This document shows positions 7,657 to 16,320 of a DNA stretch of 64,000 nt, in pieces. Position 1 is the first letter of the stretch, and each line of letters begins with the position of its first letter. The notes beneath the pieces were generated by a model that worked only from the letters and a program-made list of their open reading frames with translations, had not been told where the DNA came from and ran no database searches. The stretch spans positions 1 to 64,000 of the forward strand of contig NZ_JBDSLS010000108.1 in NCBI RefSeq assembly GCF_039916245.1. The letters are read 5' to 3'. Source of the DNA: Gelidibacter sp039916245. GTDB lineage: Bacteria > Bacteroidota > Bacteroidia > Flavobacteriales > Flavobacteriaceae. The translations under genes were made by a program, and so were the position numbers.

Positions 7657-8175
7657 ATGACACTAGAAATTATCGTTTTTATCGGCTCAATTTTATTCGG
7701 AATTCTTCTGTATTGGAGAGAGTCAAACGGCAACGGACTGTATCGTTTTTTTAATAAAATGATGTATTCCAAAAAGCTTCAGATGTCGCCTAATGATCCT
7801 ACAGGTTTTCTATATCAACAAAAATTCTTGCTGCGGTTGGTATTTGTTGGAATGATATTTCTGGTTGGAATTTTGATTGCGAGATTCCTGATTCCAATTG
7901 ATGTTGCTACGATTTCAGTATTTGCTTCGAGTATTGTCGGTACGCTTTTGGGAACTTATATTGGCGGATTTATTTTAAAGTCTGAAAAAATAATTGACGC
8001 GCAAAGTGATTCTATAGAGCGAAAATTGGATGGTGCCATTGATCAAGGTCGTGATTTTATTAAGGATATTTCAACACGACAACCAAAAGTTGTAGAAGAA
8101 GCAGAAAAGGAAGTTCTCAAAGATCCGAATCAAAAAAGTGCGCGAGAACGCTTGAAGGATAAAGGATTGATGTGA
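7657..8175 (+). CDS. Small membrane protein with three predicted TM helices, unknown
   Basis: The ATG at 7657 gives 172 aa, starting MTLEIIVFIGSILFGILLYW, which is itself a TM helix; the longer frame from 7543 would translate repeat DNA and is unlikely. Two more hydrophobic segments follow (around FVGMIFLVGILIARFLIPI and IVGTLLGTYIGGFILK). A charged, helical C-terminal tail of ~60 residues (KPNQKSARERLKDKG-like) probably lies in the cytoplasm. No family recognised. It precedes, in the same direction, a second three-TM protein, so the two could act together in the inner membrane. Confidence 0.7.
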   Translation: MTLEIIVFIGSILFGILLYWRESNGNGLYRFFNKMMYSKKLQMSPNDPTGFLYQQKFLLRLVFVGMIFLVGILIARFLIPIDVATISVFASSIVGTLLGTYIGGFILKSEKIIDAQSDSIERKLDGAIDQGRDFIKDISTRQPKVVEEAEKEVLKDPNQKSARERLKDKGLM

Positions 8176-8267
8176 TTTTTGAGTAGTGAATAACGATTGA
8201 AGATTAACGATTTTTGAATTTCTGATTATATCAACTTTACGACAAACAACACACAACAGAAAAGGCC

Positions 8268-9965
8268 ATGCTAAAAAAATATTGGAATAGAGGAAGTAGA
8301 CAAAAAACCATAACCATCATTGGAGTAGTGGTTTTAATAGCATTATTGTTTTTCCTTCGTGATGATTATCAACCCTTTTTATTATGGATCAGGAAATTCA
8401 TTTTTGTAATTCTGGTGATAGGTTTGGTATTGTTTTTCGGGTTGCGAAGTTTTCGAAACTCGGTCGGCGTTGGACGGCGCATTGGTATTTTGGCACTTTT
8501 AGTGTTGTTTTTTGGATCGCTTTACTACATTGGTTGGCACTTTAAGATGTATGATTATATGAAAACCTACAATGTTTTCAATCATTTGAATAAAGTTCAA
8601 ATCAACGAATTGCCGCTTACACAAAACGAACGCATCCAACCATTGCGCAATATTTTCTCTATGGCCAACGAATCGGTTGGAGAAACGAAGGACGTGTCGT
8701 TGCCGCATTTGGTAAGAGTCGATGGCGAGAACAGATGGACGATGGCTATCCAGCCGTCTGAAAAATATACCATGCAGCAAATCAGTGAGAATACTGAAGA
8801 GATCTTTTCAGTTTCCAGTACCTCGCCATTTCCAAGGTTTTCCAGTGAAAATCGCATTCCTGTGACCTTTTCTATTGGCGAATCTTTAAAGTTTAGTAGA
8901 AATACTTATCATGCCGTGGTACAACGTTTCAATATTTTTCAGTTGTTTACCATGGAGCCTGGAGATACGTTTTACATGAAAAACGATTCAGGAAAATGGG
9001 TAGAAGTGGTGAGTTTGATCAAATGGAAGGGCTTCTTTTTTCCATATCCAACTTTTGGAGGTGTGATGGTCATTGATAGTGGGAAACACGACTTCAATGA
9101 TTATGTGGAACGTATCTTGATCGGGAAAGGCACATATATCAGTCCAGAGGAAATGAAAAATCATCCGTTTTTGACCAAGCAGAATACGCTCTCAGAAAAA
9201 GTGTCACGCTTACAAGCGGAATCTTTAAAGTTTTTAGGCGGATTTACGGATCCATTGCCATGGAAAATGCAAACGGCCGTAAAAATTCCCGATATGCCAG
9301 ACGATCAAAATGAACAGCCTTTTGTAACCGATTTCAATTTTGAGGGCGTCGATGCTAAAGCTTATAATGGTTTGTACCATTGGTTCGGATTGGAGCCCAT
9401 TGGCGATGAGCGCACAAGTTTGGCCTATAGCGTATTTGTGCCTGCTGATGGCACCGATAAATTATATTATTATGATCATGCGGCCAGGAAACAAGGTTAC
9501 GCCGGAGTTTCCGCAATGCCTTTAAAAATCATCGAATCCCGTAAGGAGGTGGATTGGTCGGTAAATAAACCTGTTGAATTTAGACCATATATTAAAGATA
9601 TCGCGGGTAGAAGACGGATGTTTTTCTTAGGCACCGTTTCAGCAGTAAAAGAATATTCAAAAAAGTTTGATGGATCGGCCACACCAGATTTAGCACTGAT
9701 TGATAGTGAATATCGTGATGTCATCTGGATTGATGTCAAACATCCAAGTCAATGGGATAAAACCGTCTATGATCAATTGAACGAAGCGTGGAGAGCCAGT
9801 GAAGGCATTGGTTATTATTATGATGAAGTCAAAACGCCATCTGACTTGGATATGATGCAAAAAGAAATGGATTCAATTCAGTCCATTCCCAAAGTGAATG
9901 CGAATACAGATCAAATAAAAAAATTACAACGTCAGATTGATTCTTTAAAATCGGTTGAGAATTGA
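8268..9965 (+). CDS. Membrane-anchored 565-aa protein, unknown
   Basis: The N-terminus has three hydrophobic helices within the first ~90 residues (IIGVVVLIALLFFL, FVILVIGLVLFFGL, ILALLVLFFGSLYYI). A ~420-residue soluble domain follows, then a short coiled-coil end (DQIKKLQRQIDSLKS). The large domain is aromatic-rich with SPFPRFSSENRIPVTF and PWKMQTAVKIPDMP stretches. It has no recognised catalytic motif. With three N-terminal TMs and Lys/Arg before the first, the large domain is probably periplasmic. It is the last gene of the co-directional run that begins at the window edge. Function unknown. Confidence 0.75.
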   Translation: MLKKYWNRGSRQKTITIIGVVVLIALLFFLRDDYQPFLLWIRKFIFVILVIGLVLFFGLRSFRNSVGVGRRIGILALLVLFFGSLYYIGWHFKMYDYMKTYNVFNHLNKVQINELPLTQNERIQPLRNIFSMANESVGETKDVSLPHLVRVDGENRWTMAIQPSEKYTMQQISENTEEIFSVSSTSPFPRFSSENRIPVTFSIGESLKFSRNTYHAVVQRFNIFQLFTMEPGDTFYMKNDSGKWVEVVSLIKWKGFFFPYPTFGGVMVIDSGKHDFNDYVERILIGKGTYISPEEMKNHPFLTKQNTLSEKVSRLQAESLKFLGGFTDPLPWKMQTAVKIPDMPDDQNEQPFVTDFNFEGVDAKAYNGLYHWFGLEPIGDERTSLAYSVFVPADGTDKLYYYDHAARKQGYAGVSAMPLKIIESRKEVDWSVNKPVEFRPYIKDIAGRRRMFFLGTVSAVKEYSKKFDGSATPDLALIDSEYRDVIWIDVKHPSQWDKTVYDQLNEAWRASEGIGYYYDEVKTPSDLDMMQKEMDSIQSIPKVNANTDQIKKLQRQIDSLKSVEN

Positions 9966-9994
9966 GATTGATTTATCCTTAAGGCATTCTGTTT

Positions 9995-10112
9995 TCGTCA
10001 TTCCAACATTCTCGTTTTTGTCATTCCGGTGTTTTATTTTTGTCATTCCGACGAAGGAGGAATCCCATACTCTTTATGAGATGTCTCCCTGCGTTCGACA
10101 TGACAAAAACAT
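9995..10112. repeat. TCATTCCG-type dispersed repeat in a convergent junction
   Basis: The word GTCATTCC occurs three times (from ~9997, 10020 and 10042), followed by GACGAAGGAGGAATCCC and GAGATGTCTCCCTGCG then TTCGACATGAC. It resembles a dispersed Bacteroidota repeat family I recall. It sits between the 3' ends of the 565-aa gene and the minus-strand regulator; a short ORF over it is not credible. Confidence 0.6.
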
Positions 10113-10119
10113 AGTGTTA

Positions 10120-11595
10120 TTATCCAAATCGCTTCTGTAAATCCGCAACTACCATCTCAATCTGGTCGTTTTTGTCTTTTCGTTCCAATAGTATTGGTGG
10201 CGATTGCCGTACTTGACAATCAGCAATGGCACATCGTTCGCAGGTTACGCCAACATCCTGGGTTTTTATTTTAGGATCTTTGAGGAAAGAAACTCTACGT
10301 TGTAGTTGTTTATTAATCAAGAGTCCGATGCTAATGCTTCGGTATTGATTCTCTTTAAATGGATCTTTTGTTGCCGAGGATAAAACCAGGTATTTCATAT
10401 CGTCATCAGGATAATTCGAAATTTGCAAGTCAAAAACATGATCTTCTTTGGTCTTACTGATGGTTTTTAAAACTTTTAAAGAAATCCAACGTCGGCAATA
10501 ATGTTCATTGGTTTCATTACCATGTGGCGAATGCTGCTGCGATAAGTGTAATTCTTTTTTAAGATGAAAGCGTTCACTTCCTGCACGATGCGTAAACCGT
10601 AAGAAAAATAAATCCTGAATATTAAATTCTTTGGGCAGTACGTTGGTCAGGCGTTGATAAAATGATTCTGGAGAGGCGTTGAAAGCTGCGATGATTTCTA
10701 ACAACAAATGCTTATCAAAAATCTCTTTTTCAAATAGCGTGGTTAATTGTTCTGAAATAGTCTTTTTTGGCAAAATGAGTGCACCGGCAAAATACGAGGC
10801 GTAAAAATTATTCAAAACCTGATCGAAATTTTCAAATTTAATCCATGAAAAGGTATAGAGGCGCTCTTTATATTCTAAATAATTATAAGCAATTTCTTTA
10901 GCATAAATAAAAGTACGCTGAGCATCGTCCATTTGACTGGCTAGTAAAAGGGTCTTCGTTTTTGGTACAAACACGGAACGAAGCATATCCAATGTCTGAT
11001 GTTTGTCCAATTCAGTCTCATTAAATACATAGCCATATTCCTCAATAAGGATTTCCTTCAATTCGTCAGAACTGATCGGTTTTTCCAAATCGATTTGATA
11101 GGATTTTGCAAACTTTATCACCGCTTGTTCAATGTCTTCAAAATAATTATGATTGGCTTCTTGAAAGGATCGTAAGGAGGCCAAATAAAAGCTTTCTCTA
11201 CTGAAATTATAGTTCTGTGCAATTTCGATAATGGTACTTATAAAGGCATTGACCTTTGCCGGCGCATTCGAAACGATATCAATGAGCGTGCTTTCTTGAA
11301 TCCCGAAAAGTTCCAAAGGAATTTCTTTTAGAATTTTAGATTTTAAGATATCGCCAATGGGCGAAAGGTTTTTGTCCAATTTCAAAGAGACCATCTGGTC
11401 GTAAGGCACTTCCAGTTTTTCAGAAAGAATGGCTATTTTATCGGGTTTTGGATATTTTTTTCCCTTTTCAATTTCGTTTAAATACGACTTTGATAATCCT
11501 GATAATTTAGATAGACCAAAAAGCGAAAGACTTCTCTCTGTCCTGAGCTGCTTTAATTTAAGTCCAAAAATAAGTTTGATATATTCTTCTTCCAT
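10120..11595 (-). CDS. RamB/ScfR-like XRE transcriptional regulator of the glyoxylate shunt
   Basis: 491 aa. Residues ~8-65 form an XRE helix-turn-helix (LKQLRTERSLSLFGLSKLSG, then YLNEIEKGKKYPKPDKI). A long middle region follows, resembling the IrrE/ImmA-like domain of this family but without an obvious HExxH. The C-terminal domain has a Cys cluster, TCERC at ~451-455 and a further Cys at ~460, as in RamB/short-chain fatty acyl regulators. RamB in Corynebacterium controls aceA/aceB and acetate metabolism. Here the gene is divergent from aceB with 121 bp between the start codons and an AGCGAA-type operator candidate in that gap. Sensing an acyl-CoA or acetate-derived signal is inferred. Confidence 0.85.
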   Translation of the reverse strand: MEEEYIKLIFGLKLKQLRTERSLSLFGLSKLSGLSKSYLNEIEKGKKYPKPDKIAILSEKLEVPYDQMVSLKLDKNLSPIGDILKSKILKEIPLELFGIQESTLIDIVSNAPAKVNAFISTIIEIAQNYNFSRESFYLASLRSFQEANHNYFEDIEQAVIKFAKSYQIDLEKPISSDELKEILIEEYGYVFNETELDKHQTLDMLRSVFVPKTKTLLLASQMDDAQRTFIYAKEIAYNYLEYKERLYTFSWIKFENFDQVLNNFYASYFAGALILPKKTISEQLTTLFEKEIFDKHLLLEIIAAFNASPESFYQRLTNVLPKEFNIQDLFFLRFTHRAGSERFHLKKELHLSQQHSPHGNETNEHYCRRWISLKVLKTISKTKEDHVFDLQISNYPDDDMKYLVLSSATKDPFKENQYRSISIGLLINKQLQRRVSFLKDPKIKTQDVGVTCERCAIADCQVRQSPPILLERKDKNDQIEMVVADLQKRFG

Positions 11596-11615
11596 GCTGA
11601 CAAATATAATTGTTT

Positions 11616-11665
11616 TTCGCGAATATCAATTTTTAGCGAATTGAATTATTTAGCGAACGTTCGCT
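11616..11665. promoter_or_regulatory. Operator candidate: palindrome AGCGAACGTTCGCT plus TTCGCGAA and AGCGAA sites
   Basis: A perfect 14-bp palindrome AGCGAACGTTCGCT lies at 11652-11665. A palindrome TTCGCGAA lies at 11616-11623 and a half-site TAGCGAA at 11634-11640. All share CGAA cores in otherwise AT-rich DNA between the divergent regulator and aceB. The large palindrome abuts the aceB -33 element, which fits steric control of aceB. Confidence 0.65.
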
Positions 11666-11695
11666 TGTTTTTTAAAAAAGATTTTTATATCATTG
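11665..11695 (+). promoter_or_regulatory. aceB promoter, TTG-N20-TATCATTG
   Basis: TTG at 11665-11667 and TATCATTG at 11688-11695 (consensus TAnnTTTG, one mismatch), 20 bases apart. The likely leader is ~20 nt to ATG 11717. It overlaps the end of the palindromic operator candidate. Confidence 0.55.
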
Positions 11696-11716
11696 TTGTA
11701 TCAAAACATCAACATC

Positions 11717-13315
11717 ATGAAAAACAACATTTTAAGCGTACCAAAAACTCAATTCTCAGGGGTTGTAGAAAACTACTATCCTGAAATATTAACCGATGAA
11801 GCCCTCGAATTTTTATCAGTTTTACACGAAAAATTTAATCAAGAGCGTCTTGAATTACTAACAGCTAGAGAAAAACAACAAAAGCTATTTGATAAAGGCG
11901 CGTTCCCGGAATTCCCTGCTGAAACTAAAAACATCAGAGAAGGGAATTGGGTGGCTGGCGCAATTCCGAAGGACTTATTAGATAGACGTGTGGAGATTAC
12001 CGGGCCTGTTGACCGAAAAATGGTCATCAATGCCCTGAATTCTGGAGCTAAAACTTTTATGGCCGATTTGGAAGACAGTAATGCACCAACTTGGGCCAAT
12101 GCGATTGAAGGGCAACAGAATCTTATTGATGCCAACAACAAAACCATTTCTCTCTACGATGCTCAAAGGAGGAAATCCTATAAGCTTAATGACGAAACGG
12201 CGGTCTTAATGGTGCGTCCAAGAGGTTTACATCTCAATGAGCGCCATATGCAGATCAACAAAGAAGAGATGTCTGGTAGTTTAGTGGATTTTGGATTGTA
12301 TGTTTTTCATAATACCAAAACTTTGTTAGAAAACCATTCGGCACCGTATTTCTATTTACCAAAATTGGAGCACTATTTGGAAGCACGCTGGTGGAATCAA
12401 GTTTTCGATTTCGCAGAAAATTATATGGAAGTGCCAATCGGGACTTTTAAAGCCACAGTTTTGATAGAAACCATTACGGCAAGTTTTCAGTTGGACGAAA
12501 TTATCTATGAGCTTAAAGATCATATTGTCGGACTAAACTGCGGTCGTTGGGATTATATTTTCTCATATATCAAAAAATTCAGAAATCATGACAATTTTGT
12601 GGTCCCAAATCGTGATCAAGTAACGATGACCACCCCATTTATGGCGGCTTATTCAAAATTGGTCATTCAGCGTTGCCATAAACGAAGGATCCATGCCATT
12701 GGTGGGATGGCGGCTCAAATTCCGATCAAGAACAATCCAGAAGCCAACAATGCGGCCTTGGAAAAGGTCCGCTTAGATAAGGAGCGCGAAGTCAAAAATG
12801 GTCACGATGGCACTTGGGTAGCACATCCTGATTTGGTAGCGGTGGCGATGAGCGAATTTGACAAACGCATGCCAACGGCCAATCAGTTTCACGTGACCAG
12901 AGATGATGTCGTGATTACAAAAGAAAATTTAGTTGAGCTGCCTTTAGGTACAGTAACCGAAGAAGGCGTGCGGAAAAACATCAACGTCGGCATTTTATAT
13001 ACTGAGGCCTGGTTAAGAGGTCACGGTGCCGTAGCCTTATACAATTTGATGGAAGATGCGGCGACCGCAGAAATTTCAAGAACTCAAGTTTGGCAATGGC
13101 TGAAGAATGAAGTCGTTTTGGAAGATGGACGAAAATTCACAAGAGCGCTTTACGATACTGTTTTTGATGATGAAGTTGAAAAACTGATCAAGGAATTTGG
13201 AAAAGTAGACATGAAAAATACAAAATTCAAATTAGCGATAGAGTTGTTCAACACTTTGGTAACCAACAAGGAATTCGAAGAGTTTTTGACGTTGCCAGCC
13301 TATCAATACCTATAA
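11717..13315 (+). CDS. aceB: Malate synthase A
   Basis: Converts glyoxylate and acetyl-CoA to malate in the glyoxylate shunt. Family hallmarks are visible: MADLEDSNAPTWAN near residue 117, VRPRGLHLNE, YLPKLEHYLEARWWN, and the metal-binding region IVGLNCGRWDYIFSYIKK, followed by HAIGGMAAQIP. At 532 aa from the ATG at 11717 it has the usual length of the A isoform. The frame extends eight codons upstream, but that part overlaps the promoter. It is 84 bp before aceA and divergent from the RamB-like regulator. The shunt allows growth on acetate, fatty acids or alkanes. Confidence 0.97.
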   Translation: MKNNILSVPKTQFSGVVENYYPEILTDEALEFLSVLHEKFNQERLELLTAREKQQKLFDKGAFPEFPAETKNIREGNWVAGAIPKDLLDRRVEITGPVDRKMVINALNSGAKTFMADLEDSNAPTWANAIEGQQNLIDANNKTISLYDAQRRKSYKLNDETAVLMVRPRGLHLNERHMQINKEEMSGSLVDFGLYVFHNTKTLLENHSAPYFYLPKLEHYLEARWWNQVFDFAENYMEVPIGTFKATVLIETITASFQLDEIIYELKDHIVGLNCGRWDYIFSYIKKFRNHDNFVVPNRDQVTMTTPFMAAYSKLVIQRCHKRRIHAIGGMAAQIPIKNNPEANNAALEKVRLDKEREVKNGHDGTWVAHPDLVAVAMSEFDKRMPTANQFHVTRDDVVITKENLVELPLGTVTEEGVRKNINVGILYTEAWLRGHGAVALYNLMEDAATAEISRTQVWQWLKNEVVLEDGRKFTRALYDTVFDDEVEKLIKEFGKVDMKNTKFKLAIELFNTLVTNKEFEEFLTLPAYQYL

Positions 13316-13322
13316 AAAAAAT

Positions 13323-13353
13323 GTCTCGCAACTACGGAAATAGTGTACGAGAC
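13323..13353 (+). other. Hairpin in the aceB-aceA gap
   Basis: GTCTCG (13323-13328) pairs with CGAGAC (13348-13353), with no T-run after it. It may stabilise or process the mRNA between the two genes rather than terminate; the role is a guess. Confidence 0.35.
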
Positions 13354-13399
13354 GTAATTACCAAAATCTAGAAAAACTTTAATAAACAAACACAAAACT

Positions 13400-15052
13400 A
13401 TGAAAAATTTAGCACAAAGTAATTACAGTTCTGCGGTAGAGACTGTAAGAAACCTTAAAGCAAAGTATGGCAACACTTGGCATGCCATAAACCCTGAAAG
13501 CGCAGCGCGGATGGTTACTCAAAACCGTTTTAAAACAGGATTGGATATCGCTAAATATACAGCAGCCATTATGAGAAAAGATATGGCTGAATATGATGCT
13601 GATGCTTCAAGTTACACGCAGTCTTTAGGGTGCTGGCATGGTTTTGTAGCACAACAAAATATGATTGCAGTTAAAAAGCATCACAAAACAACCAATAAAA
13701 AATACTTGTATCTATCAGGATGGATGGTTGCGGCGTTACGGTCAGAATTTGGACCATTGCCAGATCAATCGATGCATGAGAAAACAGTTGTTCCTGATTT
13801 AATAAAAGAAATTTATGATTTTTTACGGCAAGCCGACGCTATTGAGCTCAATGATTTATTCAGAAGACTTGAAAATGGCGAAGACGTCCAAGATCAAATC
13901 GATAATTTTGAAACCCACATCGTTCCAATTATTGCAGATATCGACGCAGGTTTTGGGAATGAAGAAGCGACTTATTTATTGACCAAGAAAATGATTGAAG
14001 CTGGCGCTTGTGCGATTCAAATTGAAAATCAAGTTTCTGATGCGAAACAATGTGGACATCAAGATGGAAAAGTGACGGTGCCGCACGAAGATTTTATCGC
14101 CAAACTAAATGCCATCCGATATGCCTTTCTGGAATTAGGCGTTGACGACGGAATTATTGTAGCCCGCACAGATTCAGAAGGTGCCAGTCTGACTCAAAAG
14201 TTGCCAGTGAGCAATGAACCTGGAGATTTGGCTTCACAATATTTAGCTTTTGTTGAAGCTGAAGAAATTGACATTAAAGATGCCAAAGAAGACGATGTGC
14301 TCCTAAAACGAGATGGTAAATTAGTGCGTCCTGTACGTTTGCCAAATGGTTTGTATCAATTTAAAGAGTGTTCTAATATTGATCGTGTGGTGTTAGACTG
14401 TGTGACCAGTCTTCAAAATGGTGCAGATTTACTATGGATTGAAACGCCAACACCAAATGTGAAGCAAATTGCCCATATGGTTAACAGAATTAAGAAAGCG
14501 GTTCCAAATGCAAAATTGGTTTATAACAATTCGCCTTCTTTTAACTGGACCTTAAATTTCCGTAATCAAGCTTATGATGAAATGCTTTCGGAAGGTGAAA
14601 ACATGACCGCTTATGATAGAAATAATTTAATGAATGCCGAATATGATGCTTCAGAATTGTGTTATCGTGCCGATCAGAAAATAAAAACCTTCCAAAGAGA
14701 TAGTGCAAGAGAAGCGGGTATTTTCCATCATTTGATTACATTACCAACCTATCATACCACCGCGCTGCATATGAATGATTTAACGGAAGGTTATTTTGGG
14801 GAGGAAGGCATGTTGGCTTATGTAAGAGGTGTTCAGCGCCAAGAAATTCGAAAAGGCGTTGCTTGCGTAAAGCATCAACGAATGGCAGGATCCAACCTTG
14901 GCGATGACCATAAAACATTTTTTGCAGGGGATAATGCCTTAAAAGCAGATGGAAATAAAAACACCTCAAATCAATTTGAAGTGGAAACTGATAGTTCGAC
15001 TGCGCTCACTAACCAAGTTGAAGTTGAAGAGAAATTGAGCGTGGTAGCCTAA
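13400..15052 (+). CDS. aceA: Isocitrate lyase
   Basis: Cleaves isocitrate to glyoxylate and succinate. The catalytic loop reads AKQCGHQDGKVTVPHEDF with Cys ~218; this is the KQCGH form of the longer isocitrate lyase class (as in Pseudomonas) rather than KKCGH of the E. coli type. Other family segments are SLGCWHGFVAQQ, VPIIADIDAGFGNEEATY, DGIIVARTDSEGASL, and near the end AGSNLGDDHKTFF. It is 550 aa, with a ~40-residue low-complexity C-terminal extension rich in E, V and T. It forms an operon with aceB and is followed by an intrinsic terminator. Confidence 0.97.
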   Translation: MKNLAQSNYSSAVETVRNLKAKYGNTWHAINPESAARMVTQNRFKTGLDIAKYTAAIMRKDMAEYDADASSYTQSLGCWHGFVAQQNMIAVKKHHKTTNKKYLYLSGWMVAALRSEFGPLPDQSMHEKTVVPDLIKEIYDFLRQADAIELNDLFRRLENGEDVQDQIDNFETHIVPIIADIDAGFGNEEATYLLTKKMIEAGACAIQIENQVSDAKQCGHQDGKVTVPHEDFIAKLNAIRYAFLELGVDDGIIVARTDSEGASLTQKLPVSNEPGDLASQYLAFVEAEEIDIKDAKEDDVLLKRDGKLVRPVRLPNGLYQFKECSNIDRVVLDCVTSLQNGADLLWIETPTPNVKQIAHMVNRIKKAVPNAKLVYNNSPSFNWTLNFRNQAYDEMLSEGENMTAYDRNNLMNAEYDASELCYRADQKIKTFQRDSAREAGIFHHLITLPTYHTTALHMNDLTEGYFGEEGMLAYVRGVQRQEIRKGVACVKHQRMAGSNLGDDHKTFFAGDNALKADGNKNTSNQFEVETDSSTALTNQVEVEEKLSVVA

Positions 15053-15082
15053 ATGTTTAAACAAAGATGTATTCTATAAATT

Positions 15083-15113
15083 AAAAACTCCAGTTTAGCG
15101 ACTGGAGTTTTTT
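15083..15113 (+). terminator. Intrinsic terminator of aceBA
   Basis: AAACTCCAGT pairs with ACTGGAGTTT around a TTAGCG loop, followed by TTTT. It lies 30 bp after the aceA stop. Confidence 0.9.
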
Positions 15114-15120
15114 GTTAGTA

Positions 15121-15313
15121 TCAAATTAAGCTAAAATCGCGCCTGAACTTAGGAGGGCTTTTATATGCTTTGGTACATCTCGTTTTAGCATCTAAAAATT
15201 TTGACACGAATTTCACGAATTTTCACGAACTTACTCGTAAACTAAGAATCCTAACAGAACGTTTTTGCCATAAATTTCACGAACGGAACAGAATTTCAGT
15301 CTGTTTTAAAAAC
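15121..15313 (+). repeat. Dispersed repeat family B, copy 1
   Basis: ~190 bp starting TCAAATTAAGCTAAAA, with the core TCTAAAAATTTTGACACGAA followed by iterated TTTCACGAA, then GCCATAAATTTCACGAA and the end word CAGTCTGTTTTAAAAACTT. The same words in the same order occur at 15350-15502 and 18437-18599. Non-coding. Confidence 0.8.
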
Positions 15314-15349
15314 TTCCCACAATAATGTATGTCGGGCACATGCAGTTTA

Positions 15350-15502
15350 GTAAATCTCGTCTTTAGTATCTAAAAATTTTGACACGAATTTCACGAATTT
15401 CACGAATTTTCACGAATTTACTTGTACACTTAGAAGCCTAACTGAAATTTATTTTGCCATAAATATCACGAATGCAATAGCCTTTCAGTCTGTTTTAAAA
15501 AC
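15350..15502 (+). repeat. Dispersed repeat family B, copy 2
   Basis: It shares TCTAAAAATTTTGACACGAA, four iterations of TTTCACGAA, GCCATAAATATCACGAATGCAA and CAGTCTGTTTTAAAAACTT with copy 1, in tandem and the same orientation. It lacks the TCAAATTAAGC head. The remaining bases up to 15556 show nothing assignable. Confidence 0.8.
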
Positions 15503-15556
15503 TTATGACACCTTATTCAATTGTTGTTTAATTGATCCTAGTTAGATTATTCTTAA

Positions 15557-16024
15557 TCAGCTTTCGAATTCAAGAACCATCTTAATATCACTCCGTTTGT
15601 AGGGTGAGTTTTCCTCCATGGGAATTTCAACAAAGCCATATTTTCTATAAATATAGATGGCATTTTCCAATTTTGTATTCGAGTAGAGGAGAAGGGACTT
15701 ATAATGATTCGATTTCGCAAAATCAATGCAATACTGGATCAGTTGCTGTCCTATTTTAAATCCTCTATGTTTTGGGGAAACAGCCATTTTGGAAAGTTCG
15801 TAAACATTAGAATCTGTAGTGGGCATTAAGGCTACTGTTCCAACAATTTCGCCATCGAGTTTGGCATAAAAAATATGACCGCCCTTATCAATGATATAAT
15901 GTTCGGGTTTGTTCAATACTTCTTCGTCAAAAGGTTCGACATAAAAGAAAGTCTTTAACCATTCGACATTGAGTGTGTAAAAATCATTGGCGTACTTTTT
16001 CTCAAAAGGAATAATTTCAATCAT
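15557..16024 (-). CDS. GNAT family N-acetyltransferase
   Basis: 155 aa with the GNAT fold signature: VGTVALMPTTDSNVYEL for strands 3-4, then the acetyl-CoA loop VSPKHRGFKIGQQLIQYCID (R/Q-x-x-G-x-G/A type, here RGFKIG), and a C-terminal IYRKYGFVEIPM. Acceptor unknown. The start overlaps by one base the stop of the 98-aa membrane protein gene (TAATG junction), so translation is probably coupled. It is the last gene of an operon with the hutG-like gene. Confidence 0.9.
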   Translation of the reverse strand: MIEIIPFEKKYANDFYTLNVEWLKTFFYVEPFDEEVLNKPEHYIIDKGGHIFYAKLDGEIVGTVALMPTTDSNVYELSKMAVSPKHRGFKIGQQLIQYCIDFAKSNHYKSLLLYSNTKLENAIYIYRKYGFVEIPMEENSPYKRSDIKMVLEFES

Positions 16025-16320
16025 TAAACTAAGGTTGTATAGCCAATTAAAACGGCTGTTAATAATCCGAAAAGCAAGCTTAAGATGGCTAAGCTTCTAC
16101 TTTCTGTTTTTTTTGAAATAAATCTAAAAATGACCATCAAGGGAATAACAGCGCCCATGATAAAAATAGGAATTGTGATCCACTCCATAAGTGCTCTAAA
16201 GGAATCATTGCTCCAGTTTTTTACAAACATGAGATTCATTATTAAAACATAAAGCAACACAGTGATGCTTCCTATAAATAACCATAAATCGATTTTGTAT
16301 TGTCTATTTTCCATTATCAT
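16024..16320 (-). CDS. Small three-TM membrane protein, unknown
   Basis: 98 aa, mostly three hydrophobic helices (LWLFIGSITVLLYVLIMNLM; IFIMGAVIPLMVIFRF; ILSLLFGLLTAVLIGYTTL). An ATG at 16320 or at 16314 may be used; both overlap the end of the hutG-like gene, which supports coupled expression. No family assigned. It lies between hutG and the GNAT gene. Confidence 0.65.
   Translation of the reverse strand: MIMENRQYKIDLWLFIGSITVLLYVLIMNLMFVKNWSNDSFRALMEWITIPIFIMGAVIPLMVIFRFISKKTESRSLAILSLLFGLLTAVLIGYTTLV

Noticed and set aside
9955..10140. 61-codon frame over the TCATTCCG repeat
   Set aside because: It is a translation of dispersed repeat DNA in a convergent junction, without start signals.
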